Shown here one piece after another: positions 44,691-55,728 of a stretch of 64,000 nucleotides of DNA. Source of the DNA: Oleispirillum naphthae (GTDB taxonomy: Bacteria > Pseudomonadota > Alphaproteobacteria > Rhodospirillales > Rhodospirillaceae); contig JAQAZG010000006.1 of NCBI GenBank assembly GCA_027864655.1, positions 124,001-188,000 on the forward strand, written 5' to 3'. The stretch's first letter is position 1, and every line of letters starts with the position of its first letter. A model generated the notes under the pieces. The model did not search any database, was not told where the DNA came from, and saw only the letters and a program-made list of their open reading frames with translations. The translations under genes were made by a program, and so were the position numbers.

Positions 44691-45317
44691 ATGACGAGGA
44701 TCGACGCACTCCGGGACGGCGGCTCCGCCCTTGCGGCGGCGGGCGTCGCCTCCGGCGCGGACGGCGAAGCCTGGACGGCGGCGATGGCCGCGGCGCAGAC
44801 GGGCGCCGACACCGGCGGCGCATCGGCGCGCACCGGCGCGGTCGGCGGCAGCCTCGCCGCGCCGTCCGCCGCCCTCGCCGCACAGGAAAGCGAAACCTCG
44901 GAAAGCGCGGCGGAGCAGTTCCTCGCCTGGGCGCATATGGACCCGATCGCCCGGATGCGGGCGCAGATTCTCGGCGGCATGGGCCTCACCGAAGACGAAC
45001 TCGCCGCCCTGCCGGAAGACGAGCGCAAGAAGATCGAGGACAAGATCCGCCAGATCATCGAGGAGACGGTGCGCCGCGAGGCGGCGGAACAGTCCGCCTC
45101 CGCCGAGCAGCCGGTGGACGAAACCCGGCAATCCGCCGCCGCCGCAACCACCACGAAAACCGCGGACGGCAGCAAATCCACCACCACGGCGGAAGAACCC
45201 TCGCCCCTGGAAATCCTGCTGCCCTTCCTCCGCCCGGACGGCGGCCCGCAACTCGGCGGCGCCGACGCGGACGCCACGGCCGAACGGCACGACCGCAACG
45301 AAGACGCCCGCGCCTAG
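44691..45317 (+). CDS. Conserved-looking Ala-rich hypothetical protein
   Basis: The 208-residue protein has low-complexity Ala/Gly/Thr-rich ends. One ordered core (about 75-125) reads FLAWAHMDPIARMRAQILGG, then MGLTEDELAALPEDERKKIE and an amphipathic helix. I recall similar MGLTEE-DL-A---EER-AIE cores in proteins of unknown function from Rhodospirillales. GGAGG five bases before ATG 44691 supports the start; the frame is open from 44475 with no other signal. No membrane segment or signal peptide. Confidence 0.7.
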   Translation: MTRIDALRDGGSALAAAGVASGADGEAWTAAMAAAQTGADTGGASARTGAVGGSLAAPSAALAAQESETSESAAEQFLAWAHMDPIARMRAQILGGMGLTEDELAALPEDERKKIEDKIRQIIEETVRREAAEQSASAEQPVDETRQSAAAATTTKTADGSKSTTTAEEPSPLEILLPFLRPDGGPQLGGADADATAERHDRNEDARA

Positions 45318-45335
45318 GCCTGAAAACCAAAACGT

Positions 45336-45467
45336 TGCGAGGGGACTCGATCCCCTCGCGCTCCCCATTACTTTTTTGTGCGCAGCGCGATAAAGCCATC
45401 ACGCGACGTGACCGTCTTATGGCGCTTCGCGCAAAACAAGCCATGGGGCCAAGGGGCCTCCCGGCCT
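45336..45467. repeat. Dispersed hairpin-capped repeat, copy B
   Basis: The left foot is a perfect 9-bp stem-loop (GCGAGGGGA at 45338-45346, TCCCCTCGC at 45352-45360). It is followed by GCTCCCCATTACTTTTTTG and GCGCAGCGCGATAA. The right half has the inverted tail (CGCGCAAAACAAG then CCATGGGGCC) and CAAGGGGCC-TCCC-GGCC, the last stem being cut short compared with copy A. It lies between convergent stop codons. Confidence 0.8.
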
Positions 45468-45477
45468 GATTTTCCCT

Positions 45478-46800
45478 CTACAGGAACTTGATCGCCTGGC
45501 CGCGGGGCGGGTCGATCAAGGAGTCCTCGCGCATCACCGTGCGGCCGCCGACCACGGTCATCACCGGCCAGCCGGTCACCGTCATGCCGTCGAAGGGGGT
45601 CCAGCCGCATTTGCTCACGATCCAGTCGTTGGCGATGGTGCGTTTCGCCTTGAGATCGACGATGGTGAAGTCGGCGCGGTAGCCCACCGCGACGACGCCG
45701 CGCCCGGCCATGCCGAAGATCGCGGCGGGCGCGGTGGAGGTGAGGCGGACGAAATCCGCGAGGCTCAGTCGCCCGGCGGCCACGTGGTCGAGCATCACCG
45801 GCACCAGGGTCTGCACCCCGGGCATGCCGGAGGGGCTTTTCGGGTAGGGCTGCGCCTTTTCCTCGCGGGTGTGCGGCGCGTGGTCGGAGCCGATGCACGA
45901 GACCACGCCGTCGGCCAAGGCCTTCCACAGCGCGGCGCGGTGGCGCGCGTCGCGGATCGGCGGGTTCATCTGCGCGCACGTGCCGAGGCGTTCGTAGGCC
46001 TCCGGCGCGGCGAGGGTGAGGTGTTGCGGCGTCACCTCCACCGTCATGTTGGCGGGGCGGCCGCGCAGCATTTCCATTTCCCCGGCGCTGGTGACGTGCA
46101 GCACGTGCACCGCGCGGCCGGTGCGCCGCGCCAGCGCGATGAGGCGGGCCACGGCGCGCATCGCCGTCTCCTCGTCGCGCCATTCCGGGTGCATCGCGGG
46201 CGGCGCGCCGTCTTCCACCAGGTGGAAGCGTTCCTTGAGGCGTTCCTCGTCCTCCGCATGCACCGCAACGCGGCGGCAGCCGTTTTTCAGGATGCGGCGC
46301 AGCGCCGCTTCGTCGTCCACCAGCAGGGTGCCGGTGGAGGAGCCCATGAACACCTTGATGCCGCAACAGCCCGGCGCGTTTTCCCAGGCGCCGAGGTCGC
46401 CGGCGTTTTCCGCCGTCGCGCCGAGGAAGAAGGCGAAGTCCACCCAGGCGCGGCCGGTGGCGCGCGCCACCTTGTCGGCCAGCGCCTCGGGGGAGGTGGT
46501 GGCGGGTTTGGTGTTGGGCATCTCGCAGATCGCGGTGACGCCGCCCATGGCCGCGGCGGCGGTGCCGGAGGCGAGGTCCTCCTTGTGCTCCGCGCCGGGT
46601 TCGCGGAAGTGGACCTGGGTGTCGATCACCCCGGGCAGCACGGTGAGGCCGGTGAGGTTGTCCTCGAGCGGCGAACTGCCGGGCGGAATGCTGCCGATGG
46701 CGGCGACCGTGCCGCCGCGCACCCCGATATCGGCGGAAACCGCACCCTCGGGGGTGGCGACGGCGGCGTTGCGCAGCACCCAATCGAAGCGATCGGCCAT
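45478..46800 (-). CDS. pyrC: Dihydroorotase (class I-like, QxH subgroup)
   Basis: The 440-residue amidohydrolase has Lys in GIKVFMGSSTG (carboxylated metal bridge), His in VAVHAEDEE and HVLHVTS, and Asp in GSDHAPH. The first metal motif reads DTQVHFREPG: the first His of the usual HxH is Gln. A subgroup annotated as dihydroorotase in alphaproteobacteria has this same QVHFREPG, so it is probably functional. Related allantoinases and hydantoinases cannot be ruled out. It lies 65 bases after asnB on the same strand. Confidence 0.82.
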   Translation of the reverse strand: MADRFDWVLRNAAVATPEGAVSADIGVRGGTVAAIGSIPPGSSPLEDNLTGLTVLPGVIDTQVHFREPGAEHKEDLASGTAAAAMGGVTAICEMPNTKPATTSPEALADKVARATGRAWVDFAFFLGATAENAGDLGAWENAPGCCGIKVFMGSSTGTLLVDDEAALRRILKNGCRRVAVHAEDEERLKERFHLVEDGAPPAMHPEWRDEETAMRAVARLIALARRTGRAVHVLHVTSAGEMEMLRGRPANMTVEVTPQHLTLAAPEAYERLGTCAQMNPPIRDARHRAALWKALADGVVSCIGSDHAPHTREEKAQPYPKSPSGMPGVQTLVPVMLDHVAAGRLSLADFVRLTSTAPAAIFGMAGRGVVAVGYRADFTIVDLKAKRTIANDWIVSKCGWTPFDGMTVTGWPVMTVVGGRTVMREDSLIDPPRGQAIKFL

Positions 46801-46865
46801 GACATATCCTTTCCGGAAGCGGAAGCCTGAAGACACCCACAGATATAGGCAGGATCGGCGCGGCG

Positions 46866-48662
46866 TCACCGCGCCGCGAGAACGTCGAACACGCCGCCTT
46901 CGGCCGCGGCGTTCTCGATGTGGCGGCGATGCCACAAGGCATAGAACAGCAGGTTCCACGCCGCGAATCCAGCCCGTTTGTCGGGCTTGCCGCCGGAAAG
47001 CGAGGCGAACACCCGGCGCACCGCCTCGGGATCGCAGATTTCCGCCACCCCCGCCTGCGCCGCCACCAGCGGCCCCAGGTGCTTGGCCTCGAGCGCGATC
47101 CACTCCGCCACCGGCACGGTGAAGCCGCGTTTTTTGGAGAACGGCTTGCTCTGCGGCAGGTGCTTTTCCAGCCAGCGGCGCACCACGTACTTGCCGAGCT
47201 TGCCGTGCACCCGCATCGATTCCGGCAGCGACTGGGCGAAGCGCGCCACCTCCACGTCGAGGAAGGGCACCCGCCCCTCCACGCCGTGCGCCATCAGACA
47301 GCGGTCGAGCTTGGTGAGAAGGTCGTTGGGCAGCCAGTCGAGGCAGTCGAGCGCCTGCTGCGCCTGCAACCCCTTGATGCCTGCCTCCCGCACCGCCTTC
47401 TCCGCCGCGGCGATGCCTTGCCGCCACGCCGCGCCGCCGTCGCGCAGCACCCCCAGGCCGTCGAGCACGCCCTTGGCGCGCATCGCCTTCCTGAACGGCC
47501 AGGGCCGCACCGCGGCGCGGTAGCGTCCGTAGCCCGCGAACAATTCGTCGCCGCCCTCGCCGGAGAGGATCACCTTCACCGACTTGGCCGCCTCGCGCGC
47601 GAGAAACCAGGTGGGCACGATGGCGTAGTCGGCCACCGGGTCGTCCATCGCCGCGACGATCTTCGGCAGGTGCGACCAGAAATCGTATTCCAGCACCGGC
47701 ACCTCGATGTGCTCGGCGCGCGCCGCATGGGCGACGGCGCGGGCGTGCTCGCGCTCGTCGTGCACCCCGGTCTCGGGAAAGCCCGCGGTGAAGGCGACCA
47801 CCGGCTGCGGGTTGAGCCGCGCCATCATCGCCAGCACCGCCGCGGAATCGACGCCGCCGGAGAGGAACATGCCGTAGGGCACGTCGGCGCGCTGATGGAA
47901 GTCCACGGAGTTTTCGAACACCGCGTCGAAGCGCGCCACCGCCGCCTCGCCGCTGGTCTGCCAGGAGGCGGCCTCCGGGTCGGGCGCGGGCCAGCAGGAG
48001 CGGTAGCGCCGCTCCGCGATCTGGCCGTTCTCGATGAGCAGGGTCTCGCCGGGGGCGAGGCGCTTGATGTCGGGGAAGATGGTGTCCTTGCCGGTGGTGA
48101 ACTGCAATTGCAGGAGTTCCACCGCCTTCGCCGGATTGACCGCGCGCTCCGCCCAGTCCGCGGCGATCAGCGCCTGCGGCTCGGAGGCGAAGGCGATGCC
48201 GACGCGCGTCGGCATGTAATAGAGCGGCTTGATGCCGAAGGGATCGCGGGTGAGCACCACGCGCTCGCCGCGCGGGTCGTGCAGCGCCAGCGCATACATG
48301 CCGCGCAGGTGATTGACGAAGTCCAGGCCGTCGCGGCGGTAGAGGAAGAGCGGCGGCTCGCAATCGGAATTGGTGGCGAAGGTGGTGTCGGGGAACTCGG
48401 CGCGCAGCTCGCGGTAATTGTAGATCTCGCCGTTGCCCACCAGCACCGCGTTGCCCGGGCCGTAGAGCGGCTGGTCGCCGCCGGTGAGGTCGATGATGGC
48501 GAGGCGCAAATGCGCGAACGCGGCCCCCTCGCGGCGCAGCCCGCCCTGGCCGTCGGGACCGCGGTGGGCGATCGCGGCGGCCATCGCCTGCAACGAGGCA
48601 TCCCGGCGGTTCAGGATGTCCCGCGCCTCGGGGGTCGTGATGATCCCGGCAATGCCGCACAT
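46866..48662 (-). CDS. asnB: Asparagine synthetase (glutamine-hydrolysing)
   Basis: The 598-residue enzyme has the class II glutaminase domain starting at the nucleophile Cys2 (MCGIAGI), AHRGPDGQG and NGEIYNYREL. A synthetase domain follows with the ATP-binding PYGMFLSGGVDSAAVLA (about 260) and GEGGDELFAGYGRYR. It is the last gene after four glycosyltransferase genes on the same strand. It may therefore amidate a sugar or surface polymer, but making asparagine is the default. Confidence 0.93.
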   Translation of the reverse strand: MCGIAGIITTPEARDILNRRDASLQAMAAAIAHRGPDGQGGLRREGAAFAHLRLAIIDLTGGDQPLYGPGNAVLVGNGEIYNYRELRAEFPDTTFATNSDCEPPLFLYRRDGLDFVNHLRGMYALALHDPRGERVVLTRDPFGIKPLYYMPTRVGIAFASEPQALIAADWAERAVNPAKAVELLQLQFTTGKDTIFPDIKRLAPGETLLIENGQIAERRYRSCWPAPDPEAASWQTSGEAAVARFDAVFENSVDFHQRADVPYGMFLSGGVDSAAVLAMMARLNPQPVVAFTAGFPETGVHDEREHARAVAHAARAEHIEVPVLEYDFWSHLPKIVAAMDDPVADYAIVPTWFLAREAAKSVKVILSGEGGDELFAGYGRYRAAVRPWPFRKAMRAKGVLDGLGVLRDGGAAWRQGIAAAEKAVREAGIKGLQAQQALDCLDWLPNDLLTKLDRCLMAHGVEGRVPFLDVEVARFAQSLPESMRVHGKLGKYVVRRWLEKHLPQSKPFSKKRGFTVPVAEWIALEAKHLGPLVAAQAGVAEICDPEAVRRVFASLSGGKPDKRAGFAAWNLLFYALWHRRHIENAAAEGGVFDVLAAR

Positions 48663-48742
48663 GAGGTGTTCGTCCCTTCAGATCGTTGCCGCGCCGCCGT
48701 GCCGGGTATAGCAGGCGGCGCGATCCTCCCCAGTGACCGGCG

Positions 48743-49795
48743 TCACGCGTCCGAAATGCCTGCGTCCGCCACCACCTGGTCGAAAAAGGCGCGATAGCGG
48801 TCGATGACGGTCGGCGCGCTGTACCCCTCTTCGAAGGAGGCGCGCCCGGCCGCCGCCATTTCCGCCGCCGCCTCGGGGTTGTTCAGCATCCAGCCGATCG
48901 CCTGCGCCATCGCGCCGACGTCGTCCACCGGCACCAGCAGGCCGTTGCGGCCGTGGTCGATCAGCATGCCCGGTCCCTGCGCGTCGGCGGCGACCACCGG
49001 CGTGCCGCCGGCCCAGGCCTCCAGCACCACGTTGCCCAGGGGCTCGTGGCGCGACGGGCAGACGAACAGGTCGGCGGCGGCGAGCAGCGGCGAGACATCC
49101 TTCTGCCAGCCGAGGAAGCGGGTGCGCGGCTTGATCCCCTCCACCTGCGCCATCTGTTCCAGCGCGGCGCGCTGCGGCCCGTCCCCGGCAAGCCAGAGAT
49201 AGGCGTTGGGCACCCGCGCCATCGCCTTGATCAGGGTGTCGAAGGCCTTGTTCTCGTGCAGGCGGCCCATCGCCACCACCAGGGGCGCGGTGTTGGGGGT
49301 GTAGTGCGCGGCGCGCGACATCGGCGCGACCTGCGGGTCCACATCGACGAAATTGGGCACGTAGTGGGCGCGCTCCGCCGGCCAGCCCTCGCGCACCAGA
49401 TAGTTGACGATGTCCTCGGTGTTGCCGATCAGGTGGTCGCAGGAGCGGTAGTATTTGAGGTCGTAATAGCCGCCCAGGCGCGCCAGGTGGACGAAATCGC
49501 CCGGCGGGCACATCGCGGTGGCGCGGTTCATCCAGGTCATCACCACGTGCGGCTTGAACTTGCCGATCTCCTTGGCGAACTGGCGCTTGGTGGTGAAGTC
49601 CAGCGTGCCGCCGAAGGGCAGCTCGACGGGGATCAGCCCTGCGGCGCGCAGGCGCGCCGCGCGTTCCGCGTTGCGGCGGATGAGGACGTGCTGCTGCACC
49701 CCGGCGCGATGCAGCGCGCTCACCAGGCGCTCGAAGAACGCTTCCGCGCCGCCCTGCTCGGCGCCCGCCATGGCCTGCAACACCCGGATCGTCAC
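48743..49795 (-). CDS. Glycosyltransferase family 4
   Basis: The 350-residue GT-B enzyme has EQGGAEAFFERLV near the start, GRLHENKAFDTLIKA (about 190) and the nucleotide-sugar site PSRHEPLGNVVLEAWAGGTPVVA (about 262). No signal or membrane helix. It lies 80 bases upstream of asnB and 129 bases after the GT2 gene. The start is GTG. Likely role in lipopolysaccharide core or other surface glycan. Confidence 0.9.
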   Translation of the reverse strand: MTIRVLQAMAGAEQGGAEAFFERLVSALHRAGVQQHVLIRRNAERAARLRAAGLIPVELPFGGTLDFTTKRQFAKEIGKFKPHVVMTWMNRATAMCPPGDFVHLARLGGYYDLKYYRSCDHLIGNTEDIVNYLVREGWPAERAHYVPNFVDVDPQVAPMSRAAHYTPNTAPLVVAMGRLHENKAFDTLIKAMARVPNAYLWLAGDGPQRAALEQMAQVEGIKPRTRFLGWQKDVSPLLAAADLFVCPSRHEPLGNVVLEAWAGGTPVVAADAQGPGMLIDHGRNGLLVPVDDVGAMAQAIGWMLNNPEAAAEMAAAGRASFEEGYSAPTVIDRYRAFFDQVVADAGISDA

Positions 49796-49924
49796 GTTTC
49801 GTCACCCTACATCAAGCGCGGCCCGTTCTGCGGTCGCCGCGTCATCCCAACACCACCGCGCCCGGCGGTCAAGCGCCGCCGCGCCGAAATGCAACTCTTC
49901 CATTCCCTCCGGGAACGCCGCGGT

Positions 49925-50701
49925 TCAGGCGTCCTCCAGCCGCGCCTTGAGGTAGGACAGCAGAGGGTAGAGCCCGGCGCACAGCGCGATCAGGAACCCC
50001 CAGCCGCCTTCCCGGTATCCCTTCCGGCCGATGTAGCATTTATAGAATCGGGAAAAAAAGCGCCGCACGTTGTTAGCCAGACTGCCGATATTCCCGCTTT
50101 CGCGCAAGTCCCTCGCACGCGCGGAGGAATAGCGGTCGAGACGGCGCAGCATATCGCTGATGCTGTCGTCCACATAGTGGTCCAGGCGGTTGGCCAGGGT
50201 CGGCCCCTTCACCGCCTTCGCGCCGCCGCGCCCGCGCCAGACCAGCGCCGGATGCACCCGCTGCTCGCCCCAGCGCTTCGCGCCCTTGCGCGACAGGCGG
50301 GGCACCGCCGAAGTGCCGAACGAGGCCCCCCAGCCATAGCGCACGCGGTGGCCGCCGACATAGTTGTCCACCGGCAGGTCGTGGTAATCGGCGGCGGAGG
50401 TTTCGATCGCCGCGCGGATCTCCTCCGCCAGCGCCGCGGGCACGTGCTCGTCGGCGTCCACCTCCACCACCCAGTCGCCGCAACAGGCGTCCAGCCCGGC
50501 GTTGCGGCGCGGCCCTTCCACCTCCCAGCTTCCCTCCACCAGATGCGCCGCATCGGTGAAGCGCAGCGCGATATCGCGGCTGCCGTCGGTGCACTTGTCC
50601 AGCACCACCACCAACTCGTCGGCGAAGGCGAGCCTCTCCAGGCAGGCGGCGAGGATGTCCTCTTCGTTGTGGACCACCACCAGGGCGCTCAAGGTCGTCA
50701 T
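49925..50701 (-). CDS. Glycosyltransferase family 2, WaaE/KdtX-like
   Basis: The 258-residue GT-A enzyme has ALVVVHNEEDILAACLE, a DxD-type motif in VVEVDADEHVP, and RRNAGLDACCGDWV. A hydrophobic C-terminal helix (GGWGFLIALCAGLYPLLSYL) suits membrane attachment. WaaE-type enzymes add glucose to inner-core heptose of lipopolysaccharide. Its start overlaps the GT9 stop (ATGA). Confidence 0.9.
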   Translation of the reverse strand: MTTLSALVVVHNEEDILAACLERLAFADELVVVLDKCTDGSRDIALRFTDAAHLVEGSWEVEGPRRNAGLDACCGDWVVEVDADEHVPAALAEEIRAAIETSAADYHDLPVDNYVGGHRVRYGWGASFGTSAVPRLSRKGAKRWGEQRVHPALVWRGRGGAKAVKGPTLANRLDHYVDDSISDMLRRLDRYSSARARDLRESGNIGSLANNVRRFFSRFYKCYIGRKGYREGGWGFLIALCAGLYPLLSYLKARLEDA

Positions 50702-51669
50702 CGGTTGCCTCCCACGGCGGAGATCAGGGCGAGGGCGGCGGCCTCCGCCGCCTCCACGCTCAGGCTGTCCATCAGGGTGCCGGTGGCGCGGTGGTCGTAA
50801 CCCGGCCCGCCGACCAGTTGGTCATAGGCGAGCGCGGTGCGCGCCACCGCGCAGCGCGGCCCCCAGGGGGCATAATGCGCCTCCCGGCTCGGGCCGAACA
50901 GGCCGAGGGTGGGCGCCCCCGCGGTGGCGGCAAGGTGCATCAGCCCGGAATCGTTGCCGACGTAGAAGGCGCAGCGCTTCAACGCCGCGAACACGGTAAG
51001 CAGATCGGCCACGCCGGTCACCGGCAGGCGGCGGTCCGGCGGCAGGGCGTCGAGCAGCGGCGCGGCATCCTCCCCCGGCGCGGCGAACACCGCCACCCGC
51101 GCCCCGGCGAACGGCGCGGCGGGCGCGGTGAGGCGCGCCACCAGGTCGATGAAATTCTCCATCCGCCAGGTCTTGCCGCGCCAGTTGGCGGTCGGCCCCA
51201 CCGCCAGCACCGGCCCGCCCGCGGGGATCAGCCGCTCCGCCGCCGCCTCGTGGCGCGGCAGGGTCCACAGGTGCGGCGCGGGCGGCGGGTCGAGACCGAG
51301 CACGCCCGCGTTCTCCACCACGCGGTGGGCGAGCCCCGACGGTCCGGAAAGGCGGTAGCGCCGCCGCGCGCACAGGGTCCAGGCGAGCGCCGAGCGCCGC
51401 AGGTCCAGCACGGCGTCCCAGCGCGTGCCGACGCAGGCGGCCCACAGCCGCCGCCAGTGCGCGGCATAGGGCCCCTTGGACATGACGATCACCCGGTCCA
51501 GGCGCGGCACGCCGGCGAACAGCGAGGCGGCGGCCGGGCCGCAGGCGATGGTGAAGCGCGCATCGGGCTGCGTCTCCACCAGGTGCGCGAGAATGCCGGA
51601 GGAGAGCACGGCGTCGCCGATGCGGGTGGAAGTGACGAACAGAATGCGCGGCGGCACGGGGCGGGTCAT
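50698..51669 (-). CDS. Glycosyltransferase family 9 (heptosyltransferase-like)
   Basis: The 323-residue protein has ILFVTSTRIGDAVLSSGIL at the N-terminus, GPTANWRGKTW (about 165), and YVGNDSGLMHLAATAGAPTLGLFGPS (about 245), the ADP-heptose-type GT9 signature. It overlaps both neighbours by 4 bases. Together with the WaaE-like gene it points to lipopolysaccharide core assembly. Confidence 0.92.
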   Translation of the reverse strand: MTRPVPPRILFVTSTRIGDAVLSSGILAHLVETQPDARFTIACGPAAASLFAGVPRLDRVIVMSKGPYAAHWRRLWAACVGTRWDAVLDLRRSALAWTLCARRRYRLSGPSGLAHRVVENAGVLGLDPPPAPHLWTLPRHEAAAERLIPAGGPVLAVGPTANWRGKTWRMENFIDLVARLTAPAAPFAGARVAVFAAPGEDAAPLLDALPPDRRLPVTGVADLLTVFAALKRCAFYVGNDSGLMHLAATAGAPTLGLFGPSREAHYAPWGPRCAVARTALAYDQLVGGPGYDHRATGTLMDSLSVEAAEAAALALISAVGGNR

Positions 51670-52589
51670 CCCTTCGGCGGGGCGGAACGGCGGATATCCG
51701 CGCCGTCCCAGGCGGCGAGGCTGTCGTCCAGGGCCGCCGAAACGTCCATCGGCACCCTCAACAGCGCCTTGATATACAGCCAGAAAAACCGCGAGGTCAA
51801 ACCCGCGCCGCGGTTCGCCCGCGCCGCCCTCCAGGCGCGCCGCGCACAGCCGCACAGGGCCGCGCGGCGCGAGCGCGCCGGAAGTTCCGGATGCGCCGCG
51901 AGAAACGCCGCCACCGCCGCCGAGAAATCGTACTCCGCCTGACCGCCGCCGCGCCGCGCGAGGCTCGGCGCATCGGGCAGCGAACACCCCACCGCGGCGT
52001 CGAGAACGCCGACGCGATGCGCCAGCGCCGCCTGCAACGGCGGCGCGAAATCCGGCAGGTACACCCCGGCGTCGAAAAAGCCGGGATCGCGGAACAACCC
52101 GCGGCGCATCAGCATCAGCCGCGTCGGCGGCTGCGCGCCGCTCAGCAGCGCGTGCACCCCGTCCACAACCTCCGCCTGCGGCGCATCGCCCGGCAGGTCG
52201 AAGGCATGCTTCGCCGGGGCGCCGCACACCGTGCGCGCCGCCAGCAGCATGTCGAGGCCGCCCTCCTGCGCCGCGGCGAGCAGCAGCCGCGTCGCCCCGG
52301 CGGCCAGCACCACGTCGCCATCGAGAAACAGCCAGCGGTCGCCGGTGGCCGCCTTGGCCCCGGTCAGCGCCGCCGCCGCCGGGCCCTGCCGCCGCTGCTG
52401 AATCAACAGCGTGCGCGGCCAGCAGCGCGTCTTTTCGATGAGAAACTCGAAGGAACCGTCGTCGGAACCGTCATCGACGAAGACGAATTCGCGGGAGAAA
52501 TCGCCGTCCTGACCGCGCAGTCCCGCAAGCATCGCTTCCAGATGCGGCCTCTGAGTGTCCACGGCGACAATGTACGAAACCTGCGTCAT
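51666..52589 (-). CDS. Glycosyltransferase family 2
   Basis: The 307-residue GT-A enzyme has EFVFVDDGSDDGSFEFL, a LFLDGDVVLA metal site, and a C-terminal hydrophobic/basic helix (SRFFWLYIKALLRVP). First gene of the five-gene run GT2-GT9-GT2-GT4-asnB. The acceptor is unknown. The start at 52589 follows GAGAG; the upstream frame runs into repeat copy C and is not coding. Confidence 0.88.
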   Translation of the reverse strand: MTQVSYIVAVDTQRPHLEAMLAGLRGQDGDFSREFVFVDDGSDDGSFEFLIEKTRCWPRTLLIQQRRQGPAAAALTGAKAATGDRWLFLDGDVVLAAGATRLLLAAAQEGGLDMLLAARTVCGAPAKHAFDLPGDAPQAEVVDGVHALLSGAQPPTRLMLMRRGLFRDPGFFDAGVYLPDFAPPLQAALAHRVGVLDAAVGCSLPDAPSLARRGGGQAEYDFSAAVAAFLAAHPELPARSRRAALCGCARRAWRAARANRGAGLTSRFFWLYIKALLRVPMDVSAALDDSLAAWDGADIRRSAPPKG

Positions 52590-52671
52590 CCGCCCGTGCT
52601 CTCCCCTATCCGCAGGCAGGATAAAGCAATTCCCCCGCCGCGCGAAGCCCCGGCGGACGCTGCGCGGGAAA

Positions 52672-52935
52672 CAAAAAAACTTGCGAGGGGACTCGGTCCC
52701 CTCGCGCACCCCATACGTTTTTCGCCGCGCAGCGGCAGGCAACCGCCACGCCGCGCGATGATTCCATGGCGCTTGCTCGGAAAATGCTTTTTGCATTTTC
52801 CTCGTCCTCGGCTCCGCCTCGGACCATGGCCTTCGGCCATGTCCCTACGAACGCCTCCGGCGTTCTCCGTCACGCAAAACCCAAAAGTTATGGGAGGTGC
52901 GGAGGGACCGAGTCCCTCCGCAAAGTTTTGGCGTT
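52672..52935. repeat. Dispersed hairpin-capped repeat, copy C, expanded with a hairpin series
   Basis: The left foot is a 10-bp stem GCGAGGGGAC/GTCCCCTCGC with loop TCG (52683-52705), followed by GCACCCCATACGTTTTTCG. The right foot is GCGGAGGGAC/GTCCCTCCGC with loop CGA (52899-52921), preceded by the inverted tail AAAAGTTATGGGAGGT. Between them are three more perfect hairpins: GGAAAATGC-TTTTT-GCATTTTCC (52779-52801), CATGGCC-TTC-GGCCATG (52825-52841) and GAACGCC-TCC-GGCGTTC (52849-52865). No gene is present. The region separates ppdK from the glycosyltransferase run on the same strand. Confidence 0.8.
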
Positions 52936-52936
52936 T

Positions 52937-55603
<2,667 letters not shown>

Positions 55604-55667
55604 GGTTTGTTCCTCACTGCTTCCGCCCAGCCGGGTTCAGCCCGGTTCCGGTGTGTTGTGCCGCGGC

Positions 55668-55714
55668 CTGCAAGCCTCCCCCGAAGGACCTGCCGCAGGG
55701 CCCTCCGCTTGCAG
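55668..55714 (-). other. Nested stem-loop between glyS and ppdK
   Basis: CTGCAAGC (55668-55675) pairs perfectly with GCTTGCAG (55707-55714), and CCTG/CAGG inside can form a second hairpin. There is no T-run. It may end glyS transcription weakly or process the glyS-ppdK transcript. Confidence 0.4.
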
Positions 55715-55728
55715 CGGGTTTCCGCGCC

